64,000 bases of DNA from Augochlora pura (taxonomy: Eukaryota; Arthropoda; Insecta; Hymenoptera; Halictidae). Below the pieces are notes generated by a model. The model made no database searches, was not told the origin of the DNA, and worked only from the letters and a program-made list of their open reading frames with translations. The stretch covers positions 21,017,640 to 21,081,639 of the forward strand of contig NC_135781.1 in NCBI RefSeq assembly GCF_028453695.1, written 5' to 3'. Position numbers and translations under genes: made by a program. Of this stretch, positions 21,801 to 34,660 are shown one piece after another (the first letter of the stretch is position 1; each line of letters begins with the position of its first letter).

Positions 21801-23690
21801 ACTGAAATATTGTTTCGTCGAATTGATCGAATTGTAGTCATCGCGATCCTATAAAGCTTATCAGAAGAGAATTTTATCTTTCATCCGAAGTGAAATACGC
21901 GATAACGCGGTCTTATAGGTTGTTGAAATTTGAATTATACGTGCACTTATTTTGCTAACGAAAATGAAAGTTAAACGATAGCCCGGAATAGGGCGTCGGA
22001 AACCCTTTTTGATCGTGGTTCTAAATTGTCCAAACTGTAATTAATAAGATGTTTTCTGAGCCAGTGGTATGTTCAAAACAGTCTCTGCGTAATTAATAAG
22101 ATAATTTTTATCGAGAAAACAATTACGATATCCTTTTAAACAATTAAATATAAAAATTAAGAATTTTAATTCTAATTATTACAAATACAAATACAATTAA
22201 TAAATTATGAAATGAGTTATCGACGCCTGCGCTAGCCACTTTATTTCTAATACTGATCGCGAGTACAGTTGTTGTACAATTTAGTCATGGCTAAGCGCCT
22301 CTATCTACCAGATTTAATAAACTAATACGATAGACGAACACTTATCGGACGGGGCTGGTAGTTTCGTTCTAGCACTTCATCCGCTTCGGCCGTCGTAATC
22401 CTATCAGAGAGATTTACGACGAATCTACTTCGCAATCAGCTTCCGGCTCTACTGTACATAAAATAGCAAGCTACGAGTTTGCACCGTCAAACTACATTTT
22501 CCAATTGGTAAAAGTTGAGATTACTTTGAAAATACTTACGCACACCAAGAAGCAGGGTAAATTGGCAATATAGAGATTTGTTCGTTTGTTCAAATTACGT
22601 AAGAAATTTTAAATTTTCTAGAATTATATTTTTTAAATTACTTCTTTTACTTCGAATTTACAGAATTATGAGATTCATCGACATCAGAAAATAATAATCT
22701 TAAAACATAAAGTTGTCGAGATAACTGCACGAGTGTTACTTAAGAATTAGATTTACAAAAGCGTTAAATCGGGTTTCAGTATTATTACTTATTTAAGGAA
22801 TAGATTGCACAATCTGACAAAGAATTTCCAAATCTGAAAAACGTTTCTCCATATCGTTTGAAATATATCAATAAGCCTGCGAATCAAGAAAATGAAAGCA
22901 ATCGTTACGCAATTATATTCATAGTTCCATTAGTTTAATTTGCTTAAGATAGAAAAGTTCCAGTTAATCACAGAGCCCCTGGTGATTAATTTAAACCGGA
23001 AGATTGTTTAATGTTGATGTAGAGCGGAGCAAAGTTGGCTAAATTTTATTCCGATGGCGGATAAGAGATAAAGACTAACGAATAAAATTTCATTAGCCAC
23101 TATCAAATACAATTGATCTAAATAACAATTTACCCAAATAACATATTATTTGAATATGAATTTATTCGCACAGAAATACTTACAGAAAATAATCGATTTA
23201 AATAAAAATGATAGAATATAAAACTTTTACATAGTTTTAGATTTATTTACTACAAATTCTTCTTTGCAATTAACTTTATTTCAGATGTTACATCGAAAGG
23301 TTCATATAATAAATTATTCGAATAAATAATTAGCACAATGTATGACTAATAGATAATAGATAATCGAATAAAATATTCGACTAGATGTATTCATTCGGAT
23401 AATTATCTTAGACCAATATTTCTTTGAAGAAATGCGAATAATGTTTATCTTTGATACAAAGGTCAATGAATTTTAATCTGTAACTATCTCCCTAACGATT
23501 AGATCAATATAACCTACTAGCGATAATTGACTGCATTAAAATTTCACACGCAAATGCTCCAATTATCTGTTTAAGTAACTCGAAAGTGTAAAATACAATT
23601 GCAGCAGATCGCCTAAACGAGTAGGCAGAACCGTTTCAATTATCAGGAAACCGTACACGAACAGTTCCCGAACCGACTATACCAATTAGC
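21800..23690. other. Intron 1: AT-rich stretch, nothing recognised
   Basis: Long AT-rich interval with dense stops in all frames. A small AGATAATAGATAATAGATAA tandem occurs near 23345. No transposon termini were recognised. Confidence 0.45.
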
Positions 23691-24860
23691 CGACAGAAAA
23701 ACTTTGCGTACAAACTTCCGGCCAGCTTTTCGGCAAGTCTTCACATCGCGGCAATTGTAGCGATACTATTCGCAGCGTCGGTTCCGAACGTAATTGAAAA
23801 ATCGTTAGTATCGCGACGATCTGGCTGCCGGCGGCATGCTAGCGCGCGCGGCCGCTAATTAGTGGCTCCATAGACGAAGTGAAACGTAAACCAGCGAGCC
23901 CGTATATCGGCCCGTCGAAACGCATATCCGATAATTTCTATTTCGAGAGCGGACCGTCGTGAACGACGTCGTTGCCGTTGCTCGCAGCGGTTCGACGGGA
24001 ACGGTCCGACCACCGACTGTCGTTTATGATGTCACTGTTGGAAGTATCGCGCACGGCCGCACCCGTTATCGACGCAACACTTTCGGCCGGAAGGGTAAAA
24101 ATCGACAAAACAATTTCGTACGGGCGCTGGCTCGCCTCGGTCTCCCCCGTTGCAACGGAAAAGAGACCAAAGGGAAAAAGAGGAACGTTCGAGGGTTCGC
24201 CGTCGAGTGGATCGAAGAGGAACGACGGGGATAGAGGGAGGAGTGATCGGGTTGGAGAGAGGGAGGGAGGGAGGGAGGGAGGGGGGGGGGTGGTCGAGGA
24301 GGAACAGGGTTCACCGCGCGAAATCGTCAACCATTCCGACTGATGGGAATTAGCGTGATTCGACGCCTCGTTCGGTTAAGGTCCGCTCTCGATCCTCTGT
24401 TTGCGATATATTAAGCTTCGTGTAATCTCGTTGGTCGCGGCCGGTGTCGATGATCGATAACTAAGCGTTTTTGCATAATGCACTTAACCGTTTGTCCCTG
24501 ATGCTGCCTCTCGCAGCTCTCAGTCAACCTCCTACGGACGGATTGATTCTGCCGGTCGCGAGAGATCGGACGCAGATCGAAACTTCGCGCGGCGAACAGA
24601 GTCGTCATCGGTGACTCTCTGATTTATTCGACTGCTGTTGGCGTGAGTTTCGGGCCTCGCCTCCTCGCCTTCTTTCTTTCTCAGACGATTAACGTGTCGC
24701 GATCGGAATGCTCGATAGACCGGTCGTTCGGCACTGACGTGCTTCCGCGCCGATCAGGTGGAGATGGGCTCGGTCGATTCGCAACAGGACTCGAATGTCG
24801 TCTTCTTCTGTCTCATTGTACACGGAAATGGTGTACAAAATGAACGAGAACTTTACAGTC
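23690..24860. other. Intron 1 CpG-rich island with GA repeat and G-run
   Basis: CpG-rich block with a CTAATTAG site (23855-23862) and a (GGGA)5-G10 tract (24257-24290). Frames on both strands at 23938-24353 overlap and are driven by the simple repeat. No gene is supported. Confidence 0.4.
24257..24290 (+). repeat. (GGGA)n tract ending in G10
   Basis: GAGA, then five GGGA units (24261-24280), then ten G (24281-24290). A run of this kind has quadruplex potential and its length may be uncertain in the assembly. Confidence 0.8.
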
Positions 24861-26570
24861 AATGTGTTCGGACGATGTTGATCTATGCAGCTACCGTATT
24901 TACTTTTGGAACTGTACAAGCGATGCAAGTGAAAAACTATTTGATGGTTTGAATTAACTGCATACTTTGTAAATAACGTTTTACGCTAACCAACAAGGAT
25001 ATAAAAATTGTCAACGTGCGTTGCTTTATAAGAACGAGAAGACCGTGTTTACTTTTACCTTTTGCCATTTTTGTTATAATCTGTGTGCTTTAACGAAGAG
25101 ACGTATTCAATAATTTCCGACGAATATGTCTTCATGATTTCAACAATTTCAAAAGAAACAATATTGAGCCGGTCATTTTGACCACCCGATAGCTGTAGTG
25201 CTAACAGACCCAATAAAACAATACACTTGGCAAATTGGCACTCATTCCTTCTCCCTTCTCGCTCGCATAGTACATCAGACACACACGTTCACATATTACA
25301 GAATTGCAGTTGAATCAAAATAATTGTGCTCGCAAACTAGCGTGTTAGAAATTAGTTTTATAAATGGAAAATGTTTCTTTTAATTTTTGCTATTAAATGT
25401 GCAGAACTTTGCGCTAATTTCTGTTTGTATAGCTAACAAAAGCGACTTTCTTTTCACACGACTAAAAGAATAATGCAAACGAAATACTGTCTACATTAAT
25501 TGTAAGATGCTGAAGCTACATACAGATTCTTCTTTTTCTTCGTGATTTTAATGAGTTAAGGAAAATATAATAGTATTTTTAAAAATCTTTGAGCGTATTT
25601 ACTATCTTCCATTGGAACCACTCGTTTTTTTAATAAATGCATAAAATTATTACCGAACAGGAAATTCAATAATTGATTTTCGAAGATAAGAGTCCGCACT
25701 GTTAACTTCGGTTTATTTGCCAACATATATAAAACTCGGTCCATTTCTGCAAATAAGTAGTCGCGTAATTCCTTGCGATATAAATAACTTTGAAGAATTA
25801 AACGGACGCGCAAGTAGCACACTGTCGTCGTATTAGAAATCATCAAACGCCGGATGCAACGCTGTTGGAAGTAATTAATGAAGTTCGATTGACGTTTCGT
25901 GGAGGATATCACGGTAAAAGAGATTCAACGCGATGTCGATTATGATTGATCACCATTCCTTGCTAATACTAATACGGAAATATTTAGAATATTTTGTGTT
26001 TGTTGGGTTTCGTTCTCCAAAAACGAGTAGCGAGCCAAGGGAAGATAAGAGAAGCAAAGTGATTAAAAGTAAACTTAATAGTTGTTCGCGACATTTCAGA
26101 AATTAATATAAAACAAAATATAATTTACTAGATTACGGATCTATATTCAAAGTAAAAATCTTGTGACACAGTTCTAAGTTAACGAAAAATGTAAGACTTT
26201 TTTCATTTCTCCTAATGTTTCAATTTTTCGGTATTTTTCAATCTGACAGTTACTGTGAAATAGGTTATTTTATTATATAGTATTCATGCTAAAAAGTTAG
26301 AAACTTAAGAGAAGTTACAAACGTATGTACTGATGTTCTAAAGAAGCACTTATTATGCATATTTATTTTGCAAATATACTTGATCATTAAATAGCACAAC
26401 GTATGCGTTTATACAAACGAAAAGTTTGTTTAATTCAGCGAATAATCATCGGAAAGTTTTCTCCTAGAAGTACCGATTCAAGTTAAACAAAAATAATGCA
26501 ACTGAACACTCCACTAAACGCTAAACATACTTTATAACCAGATTAGGAGCAATAGAACATGTGCTAGCAA
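24860..26570. other. Intron 1: AT-rich stretch
   Basis: No exon or RNA gene recognised. The longest frame is 25556-25912 on the - strand (118 residues); it has no recognisable domain and lies in ordinary AT-rich sequence, so it is not called. Confidence 0.45.
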
Positions 26571-26579
26571 CGTAGATGT

Positions 26580-27520
26580 GTTACCATTGAAAATGCGACG
26601 AACCAGATTCTTAGAGAGATTTTCCACTGTGTTCTCCGCTGAAGGAAGACCGCGAAGGATAAATTATGTCTTCCGAGAGTAATCGAGCCACTTAACCCGA
26701 CCGCCGGCGGTCAATTCAGGAAACGAGCGCGCGGTCCATCTCCGTGGCGAGAAAATTGAAAGGAGAAATCAAGTAGCCGCGCGAAACAAGAAGAAAGCAC
26801 GATCGCCGACCCCTCCCCCGAAATAAAATGAAAAAGAGGGACGGTTGCTTAGTCGGAGCCCAGTCTTGTCCCGCTAATCGAATTATCATTAATTATGATA
26901 CCGTCTCGCGAGAAAGAAGAAAAGGTAAAAGGCAAGGTCGGCCTCCGCTAATAAGTATGATGGAGGTAAGGGAGGAACGGGTGGGCAGAGGGGCGAAAAA
27001 AAAGAGATAGATGGAAGCGGCTTTAAGTCAGTCGCTTCTTAAGAGCTGAATTGACGTGTCTACTAATGGATCGCGCCTGCCCCATCTACTTTCTTCTACA
27101 GCCTCTTTTTCATCCTCCTCTTCTTCCACCTTATCTTTCTCGTCCTCCTCCTCCTCCTCCTCCTCCTCTACGTCTTCGTCTGCTGCCATCGCGTTGCCGG
27201 CGCGGCTACCTTCGTAGGTTTAAAACGGATCTGTTATCCCTGTCGAAAACCTTCTGGCCGCGACCGAGTCATCGGGAGAATTTATTAAGTTATTAAAAGT
27301 GAAAGGCTGTTGTGAACTTTTGCAGGCTGCCCGCGCCCTGTTCTTGGTGTCTTTAATAACCGGAATGCTTGTAGGGCACCGTAATTAGAGTGGGGAGGAT
27401 CGTAGATGCAGCTGATTGGTTTTCAACGTGCTATTAACGTGTAACAATATGGATTCCTGAATCGTTCCTGCGGCGAACGGACTGTGCCCGCCAGCGGCAC
27501 TTGGCTGCTCGTTCTGTTCA
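26580..27520. other. Intron 1 GC-rich island with CTC repeat
   Basis: GC-rich block that includes a purine-rich segment (about 26740-27010) and the (TCC)8 microsatellite at 27143-27168. Frames here are composition-driven. No coding exon is supported. Confidence 0.4.
27143..27168 (+). repeat. Microsatellite (TCC)8
   Basis: Eight TCC units plus TC, uninterrupted. Confidence 0.85.
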
Positions 27521-28520
27521 GGAAATACAGTCATCAGGAAATGTAGTCTGCGTATTTCCAATCAACAGGTAGAAAAAAACGTGTTATCGGAAACTAGTTA
27601 ACGTTACTAGCAACTTTCTTTCGTGAATCGTTATTTCGCAAGAAAACTTAGCCGCGTAGAGAATGAACCGAAGACCACTGTGGATCGGACGAGTTTACTC
27701 TCGATTTAGCACGGGATTTCCTATACTGATGACATGGAAAATAATGTTTCGTTTTCTTAAAAGCAATTACAAATTGTTGCATCGACATCCAGAAGTATAC
27801 GTTTGGATGGAAGCGCGTAGTGGGCAAATTCATCGTTTAACAATGAATATGTTGAAAGAATTACTGCTGATAAGAGTTAAGATAAAATTTACTTGTTCTT
27901 TATTCAGTATAATCATAGGCTTTAATATTCAATAATAAATGTATCGTATGCAAATCATATGCCCTAATAGACAGTATCATTTACTTGTGTCTAATATCTG
28001 ATTTTAACAATTTTATAATACTCCTATGTTTCCTTTTAATTACATTTTTATATTGTACATTAAATGATTCAATGTCTCGATTTCATGAGTTATTGAATTT
28101 TTGTTGCAATAATTGCGATTCTTTTGTGATTGAATATGGCTCATTCATAGATTTTTTGGAGATAAACAATTAAACTAATATATTTTACACTGCTAAAAAA
28201 TGATGAAACAGCGTACAGTAGTTACTAGTAGATAGGTGATCAAATTTCAATTCCAAAAGTTTTGACCATGTCACAGACTCGAGAATGCATTTCTGTAATT
28301 ACGATACTCATAGCGTTGTAAAATATCAGAAAGTGTTCGTATTGCCAAACTTAAATATTAATTGATACACCTCGAGCGGCAAAGGTGTATCTTTGTGGGA
28401 TCGTTACCAACAATTGACTCGAACTGGGAAATGGAATGAAATAACTTGTGCACTGAATTGCAAGTAAAACTAATATAATCTAACAACTTCAGTCTATTAC
28501 AAGTGTGTAAGTGTAGTGTA
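27520..28520. other. Intron 1: AT-rich stretch with one hairpin
   Basis: Nothing recognised apart from the short hairpin at 28364-28391. Frames at 27663-27935 and 27985-28173 (+) are AT-rich and have no domain. Confidence 0.45.
28364..28391. repeat. Perfect 9-bp stem hairpin
   Basis: GATACACCT (28364-28372) and its exact complement AGGTGTATC (28383-28391) flank the 10-base loop CGAGCGGCAA. It is short, so chance is possible. No downstream T-tract or RNA gene is attached. Confidence 0.6.
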
Positions 28521-29450
28521 CGACACGCTCCCTGGTTTACGCGCCAAGTCGGCGGGGGTTAACTATTGCTCGAAGGAGAACTCGGCTCGATCTTGCTGCG
28601 TCTCGCGTCGCGATTTGACTTAAAAACTGCCCGTCTCGTGTCGCGTTTGGATTTGAAACTTCCCGATGAGGAGAAAAATCTTAGCCCTTTTATATGCGGC
28701 TGAACTAGAAAATTTGGTAGTGGGGACCGAGCCTACGTGACCAGATAACACCGCGGATGGTACCGAGAAGCGGGGACGCGTGACCCTTCTTGAACTCGAG
28801 CCTATACGGCAGATTAGATATTTTATTTTTGAATAAAAGAACCGTGTTCACCGCCGACGTTATCTGGCGTATGCCCTCAAGAAGGAAAGAAAAACGTCGT
28901 GGGAAAATCTCTGTACGTAACAACTTCTATTTTATTTTTGCCACGAGCAACAATCTAATCTATAAAAATCTATAAAAATGAAAAGTTACACGAAGGCTCG
29001 TGGTACTTGCAACGAATTCCGATTGAAAATGACAGAATGAGTCCTTGAAAAGTAGCAGAAGCGAGTCTACAGGGGGGAACGCTAAGTGTGCCGCAATCAA
29101 TCTTACCTCGTACGCAAGCCCGCGGATTAATGTACTTTGAAATTTCATTAATTCCTCGACGCATAATGAGCCGGCCGGCGCGGCGAACGAATAACTTTCC
29201 TCAACGCCGCGCGATAATGCCGCCGCGGCTCCGCGTCGTAATTGCATCAATTCCTTGGTAATTCGCACAATTATCCTTTCTGATTTTCCGGCCGGTGCGG
29301 CCACTAACTGCTCCTCAGCACGCTTCCAATTAATCACGCGCGGCCTTCGCCGATCCCCGCGTAATTCGAGCACGATTAATCGGACTGTCTCCGCGGAAAT
29401 TGTCTCCGAGTACAATTACTATTTACTGTTCCGCATTGATCTACCCAGAA
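28520..29450. promoter_or_regulatory. Intron 1 CpG-rich island with repeated GC cores, candidate regulatory
   Basis: CpG-rich DNA with ATTAAT sites and two similar cores, GCCGGCCGGCGCGGC (near 29170) and TCCGGCCGGTGCGGCC (near 29290). A 151-residue - strand frame (28960-29415) runs through it. Its two AAPAG peptides come from these two DNA cores, so the frame looks like a by-product of sequence structure, not a gene. Confidence 0.3.
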
Positions 29451-30220
29451 ACTGTACTTCTAGTCTGCGGAATGTGTTACGTTACCCAATTTCTTCAAGA
29501 TTCCACGGAATTTACAAAAACGGGAGAATTATTCAAATGCGTGTATATAATTTTCCTGGAGCTGAAAAGATTGCAAAATTGCAGTAAAGACATTTTTTGG
29601 CAACAGTCTTGTGAAACAATAAACTACGTATTAATGGCAAATTCAAACGAAGCTTGTAAAATGCAACTGTGTAGATAGTAATTCTGACATACGCTATAGA
29701 GGTTAAGGGTTGCTTGTTCTTCTTTTGAAAAATATAAAAAATATAATTTTGACAATGTGTTGTAAGGATTACAAATCCTTCCTGTAATTCAGTTCAACTG
29801 TAAGGTATACAGTCTACTTAATCAGTCTCTTAAAACATTATATGTTGAAAAATTGTTAACAAAATTTCAAACAATCTGAAGCAGGTTTTCTTCTTCTGTA
29901 ACAGCTGAAATCTATTTTCTAAGCGAGAGCTGTTTAATGTTAGAAAAAATTCTCTATCGTCTAATCATCGAGGATTAGCATTGCAAATGGATACGTAGTG
30001 GGAAAAACGTAAAAGTAGTGTCCCGAAAATAATCCATCTGTCGGGTTAAGCAATTCTAATGAGTAAAATTGCCCGGAGGCAATGTACCCTCGTTTGAAAG
30101 TCATAAAAATCAGGAGGGCTTGATTATTCTACCTAATAGCCAAAATTGTGTTAATGGGTTCTCGGGTGGGTTTTAACAAGTGAGACACCCTGTACGTTGA
30201 GGTGACGTACGTAAGTAACA
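29450..30220. other. Intron 1: AT-rich stretch
   Basis: No exon recognised. The string TGAGACACCCTGTA at 30181-30194 resembles the reverse complement of TACAGGGTGTCTCA-type ends common in insect repeats, but no partner end was found. Confidence 0.4.
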
Positions 30221-30229
30221 GCGGAAGAG

Positions 30230-30600
30230 CGGAGGGTTAATAGAGGAAAAATGCTGCCACTGAAAGGAATGGCGGAATTAAAGCGGCCGGGGTAGAGGTA
30301 ACGGCGTCGCGGCGCTCTGGAACGCCGCAGGTAAAAGTGCTTTGTTAGGGGGAGTAATTTCGATCGCGTGACAACGGCAGTGCGGCGCGCGGGAGGAAAG
30401 AGGCGCGGGCAATTACGTGTAATTTCATACCCATTTATTGCGAGGATAGCTCGTTTTTCGACTGCTTTTCGAGCCTCGCTAACAGCGATCCGCCAAATCG
30501 ATAGAACTCGGAACGAGCTGGTAATATCGAATTAATTCGGCAACTTGTGTCGTCATCGATCGATTTCGTGCAGTCATTACGCTAGCGACTCACGGGTTTT
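30230..30600. other. Intron 1 CpG-rich island
   Basis: About 370 bp of CpG-rich sequence with ATTAATT cores. No reading frame of interest. Confidence 0.35.
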
Positions 30601-33150
30601 AAAATGAATAAAATTCTTCTAGATTCAACTAAAACACTTGAATTTGTTTGAGATATTTAAATCATCTTTTTCTTTTTAAAAAATTGAATGCAATAACGAA
30701 AATAACAGAATGATGCTTTTTAATTTTTTTATGCGAATATAGTACAAAAATTTAAACAATGGGTTCTGTAAGTCTTTCTAAAGGTTGCCTTGTATTAGAC
30801 AAATTTTTTAGGCATCGTATCGTAAACTAATAAACTACCTCTGATATCTCAGAAAATATGAGGTCATTTGAAAATCTATTTCTCTACTTGCATCAAATGT
30901 GATGAATGTGGTCTACAATCTCTGGTCTTTGATTGTCTTCTTTCTACATAAATCATCATTGGCATAAATGGAAGTAACATTTCTTGGAATTCAAAATCAA
31001 AGATATAGAGGAATTAGGTGGATTAATGTAACTAGTTAGTAGTCTCTACTTTTCGTAGCCGTTTGGACACTTGTTACTTCGAATATTGTTGGTATTGATT
31101 TAGGTATCGATGGGTTTGATGACCGCGAGCGTGATCACAGATACACATTAAAAGTTTCTAAAAATTCTTACTTCCAGACAATGTAGGTTTTTTGATCGAA
31201 TCAGAGTCTGAAATATTTTTTAGCTTTCCGAAGAGTTTTCAATATTGCTTTTTCATTCAGCCTAAATAGATTGTCCTTTTTTTTTACGAAAGTGGTAGTT
31301 ATTCGTAAATTGGTATATTCGAACTTCAAAATTGATTTTCCATTTGTGGTAGCCAAGATAATCTTGTCACTGTCACAAAAGATTGACAGAATTTACCTCG
31401 AATATGACGGAAATAAAGCGCTGTCGATGACAGCTGATTTTGGGGTCAAAAATTCTAGATATCCTGCAACGTTCGTCAATGTGGACGGAAACTTAACTCT
31501 TCAGTTTATTATTGCTATTATTAAACTATCAGTCTTTTACCTTTATCTACCGCCATTAAAACATTGGTCGAAGGAACCTCAACTTTTATAGCGAAGACTA
31601 TGAAAACACTTACAATTTACTACGTTTCTATGCAAATAAGACTACAAACTGCTAACTTACCACCACTTTCCTTACTTACATTTTTATTCACATACTTGCT
31701 AAATAATAATAAGTAATAAATATTTTGCTGCACCATTCGCTCATTCATTTCGATCATTTTTTCTCCTAAAATTTGCCTGCAATAATTCGCGAGCTGTAAG
31801 TCTGTATTCAGCTTAAATAAATAGACACTACAGATTCGTATGAACAAGTACGTGTTAGAATTGCTAGCGGGACAGGCTATGTCTACCAGTTCTCACAGCG
31901 CATCGAAACTTGGCAGGCTTATTTGGAACACTCGTAAAAGTGTCAAGGAAACTGGGAAGAATCGCAGACGGAGCTAGGTGATCGGGAACAAGCGAGAGCC
32001 GCGCCGATTTAACCGAATTACCGTTGGATCAAAGCCTACGAGTGGTAATTGGCGCACAGGTGTCGTCGATCAATCGTACACCGGGCGTCGGGGAAGCTAT
32101 TTCGCCGCTCGGATACCGAAACGTTTCGTGATCGATAGCAGACGGGTCTCCATACCTAGACGAATCCAATGAGACACATCATACAGGCACAGACAGAGGG
32201 GTTAAACGGGGCCGGAGGAGACACAGGAAGCCGAGGCGTTCGTGCAGCCCGATGTTACCCGTGATTGGACGATTAGCGATCGGTGTTATACCACGTATCG
32301 ACTTGAGAACGTTACTTACAAAAGTACTATTAGAGGCGATTCGTGCAGTTTTCTTGTTACTACAGTGCCATAGTTTCCATAAAGTCGCTTGACATCTTGA
32401 AGTATGAAGAACATTTTAGAGTTAATAATAAAAATTTCTAATTAATGAATTTATATATTCTAATTCAATGTGAATTTAAACGAGGAAATGTAACACCAAG
32501 ACGCAAGAAACGTACAGAAATGTTTTAAAAGATTCAAGGAAATGAATCATTGCATAATGAGCCACGTTCACCTGCCATTTCTAATGCGAAACTCGTCGAG
32601 TATATGAAGCGAAACTCACTTTAGAATCCATTTTTCTGTTTGGACATGTAATGGCAATTTTAAAAATATTATCTAAATTCGAAATACTTATATTACCAAC
32701 AATTACAAAATTCAAGTATTTAGATTTACAATTGTAAAAAGTAATATTTATTACTTCTTTCTTGTGCGGAATTCTTTTAAAAGCTGACACCGTTTAGTTC
32801 GTTTATCAAAACGTTGTTCCGTTTTTGCTTTAGAAAATTAAATAGCGTATGAAAATTTCTGAACTGACTGTAAATAATTTTGAGTTTGTACATAGATATA
32901 AGCAGAACTTGTTCCCAAAATTTTCTTACGAACTTTCACATTTCTACGATTTATTGTTAACCTATAAGATAAATAATTCAAACTTGAGTGACCTAAGGGA
33001 TTGCATCCTGTGGATCAAGGAGTTCAATGCCGCTCCTTAATATAACCGTGAAGATATAAATCGCGAAGTAAATAGAAAATTTGTGTATGTGTTTCCATTG
33101 TACCTACCTTAAGATACGCAAGAGTATTTTTTAATTTTAAAATGGCCGTG
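30600..33150. other. Intron 1: AT-rich stretch with a GC-rich patch at 31850-32330
   Basis: AT-rich on both sides of a GC-rich patch (about 31850-32330). A + frame of 106 residues at 31271-31591 begins in a T8 tract and has no recognisable domain. Nothing else was recognised. Confidence 0.4.
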
Positions 33151-34110
33151 TTTGAGACAATTGAGAGCTCACAGCAGTGTTGCAGAGGCTGTTCTTAATA
33201 TCCGTCGATACAGCTATTTAAAATCGGCTCCCCGGGGAGGCAGAAATGATTCTAGTATAAAGTTAGGTATTATCATCGAAAATCTGTGTCGGATCGAAGA
33301 CTGTCGTAGACAGAGCAGCTCGAGTCCGGCTCAGAAACGCGTGTACGGGAGAATTCTTGTTCGTGCTTGCGCAGCGTCGATGGAGAGATTGTAATAAGCA
33401 TCGCATGCCAGGGAACAATTAAATTATTAGTAGGTACATTGTGCACGGCGGGGTGTTTTATTGCGTGGCGTTCTACCCCGGCCTGCTTTCCAGCCTTTGC
33501 TCCCTGAGGGCTCGCCAACAATTCCCCGAGGGTACAAAGATTTCTCGGGATGAAGTCTCGTACCTACCCCAAAAACTTCTGAAACCCGAAATTCTTCGAG
33601 ACTCATAAATATTACGAAGTCCTTTTAGAAAACTACATCTTCTAATAAATAAGAACCTTGAAAAATGTGTGAATGCTAGTGTTCCCGACGCCTTACACAG
33701 TGGCACAGTTCTTTGAACTTGTCGAAACTGTTCACGAAGGAATTTAAACTTCATTTAACACTTTAAGTGCCACATCAGTCACAGATGACTGACACAAGTT
33801 TTTTATCAAGCTGGAAAAGTAATTAATTAACTGAGCCGAATCTTTATTAGGATCTGCGAGGTGTAAAGTACTCTTTCATGCTCTTATTCTATTATACAAG
33901 TTACTACGCCTGCAATTAACCTGTTAATGTCAACTGTTTTGAATTGCGAAAGCATATATTTGCATAAACCTACACACTTTATTAATTTCACTGATAAATA
34001 TACGATGTCGCTAATGCATTAGTTATTCTTATATTTATTGCAATTGTTCCTTTGATTTTCTTTAAATCTGATGGACTCTGAACATTCAGTCCTTAAATTG
34101 TAACAACTGT
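33150..34110. other. Intron 1: mixed stretch with a possible TTAA-element end
   Basis: A GC-raised patch (33160-33550) is followed by AT-rich DNA. TTAACACTTTAAGTGCC at 33755-33771, followed by the imperfect hairpin CAGTCACAGATGACTG, is built like the end of a TTAA element with a subterminal palindrome. The second end was not identified. Confidence 0.3.
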
Positions 34111-34112
34111 AA

Positions 34113-34232
34113 TACAGTTGAACCTCGATTATCCAGTTTTTCAATACCAGAATTTTCCAAATATGTTTCACAAGTAATTAGCTGAAGCTATGCAACTCTA
34201 AGTAACTGTTTTATTATCTGAGCATTGATGTA
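34113..34232. mobile_element. Pogo/Tigger-like MITE
   Basis: A 120-bp segment flanked by TA that starts TACAGTTGAACCTCGATTAT, the characteristic terminus of pogo/Tigger (Tc1-mariner superfamily) elements. The right end, TATTATCTGAGCATTGATGTA in the forward direction, is a degenerate complement. The left terminus matches the reverse-complemented right terminus of the 54775-54903 element (TACAGGAGAACCTCGGTTAT). No transposase frame. Superfamily assignment is by termini only. Confidence 0.55.
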
Positions 34233-34279
34233 TAAATTAGCATACGGTAGAGTGATTTCATACGGCCAGATTATTTGCA

Positions 34280-34660
34280 GTGAGCAAGGAAACAGGATTT
34301 TCCTACTAATGCCTGATGAGCACCGACGACGACTCGAAGAACCGAGATTGAGAGAACAACAAGAAAGTAGACGGAGATTGGAGGCGCGGATAGAAAAGGT
34401 GCGCGGCGAACGTGATCTCTCGATTCCCGATTGGCGAGAGGAGAGTATCAGGTTCGTCGATTATTCACGTACGGGTATCGAATTATTAAATTGTCAAAGC
34501 TACGGCAGGAACGCAAGCAAGGAAGAAGAGAGAGAGAGCGAGATGGCGAGAGCGAGGAAGAAAGAGAGAAGGAGAGCAGCGTGTCTTAAGAACGCTCGAC
34601 GAAAGGCTCTTAAGCTGTCATCAAGTTCTTGCAACGGGGATAAAATTTCCTTCTAAATGG
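34280..34660 (+). other. Purine-rich stretch with a charged open frame
   Basis: A 143-residue + frame (34225-34656) is Arg/Glu-rich because of AGAG-type low complexity in its second half. It starts inside the adjacent MITE, which argues against it being a host gene. No domain is visible. Confidence 0.35.

Noticed and set aside
34225..34656. 143-residue Arg/Glu-rich frame on +, coiled-coil-like
   Set aside because: Starts inside a pogo-like MITE and its charge comes from AGAG purine repeats.
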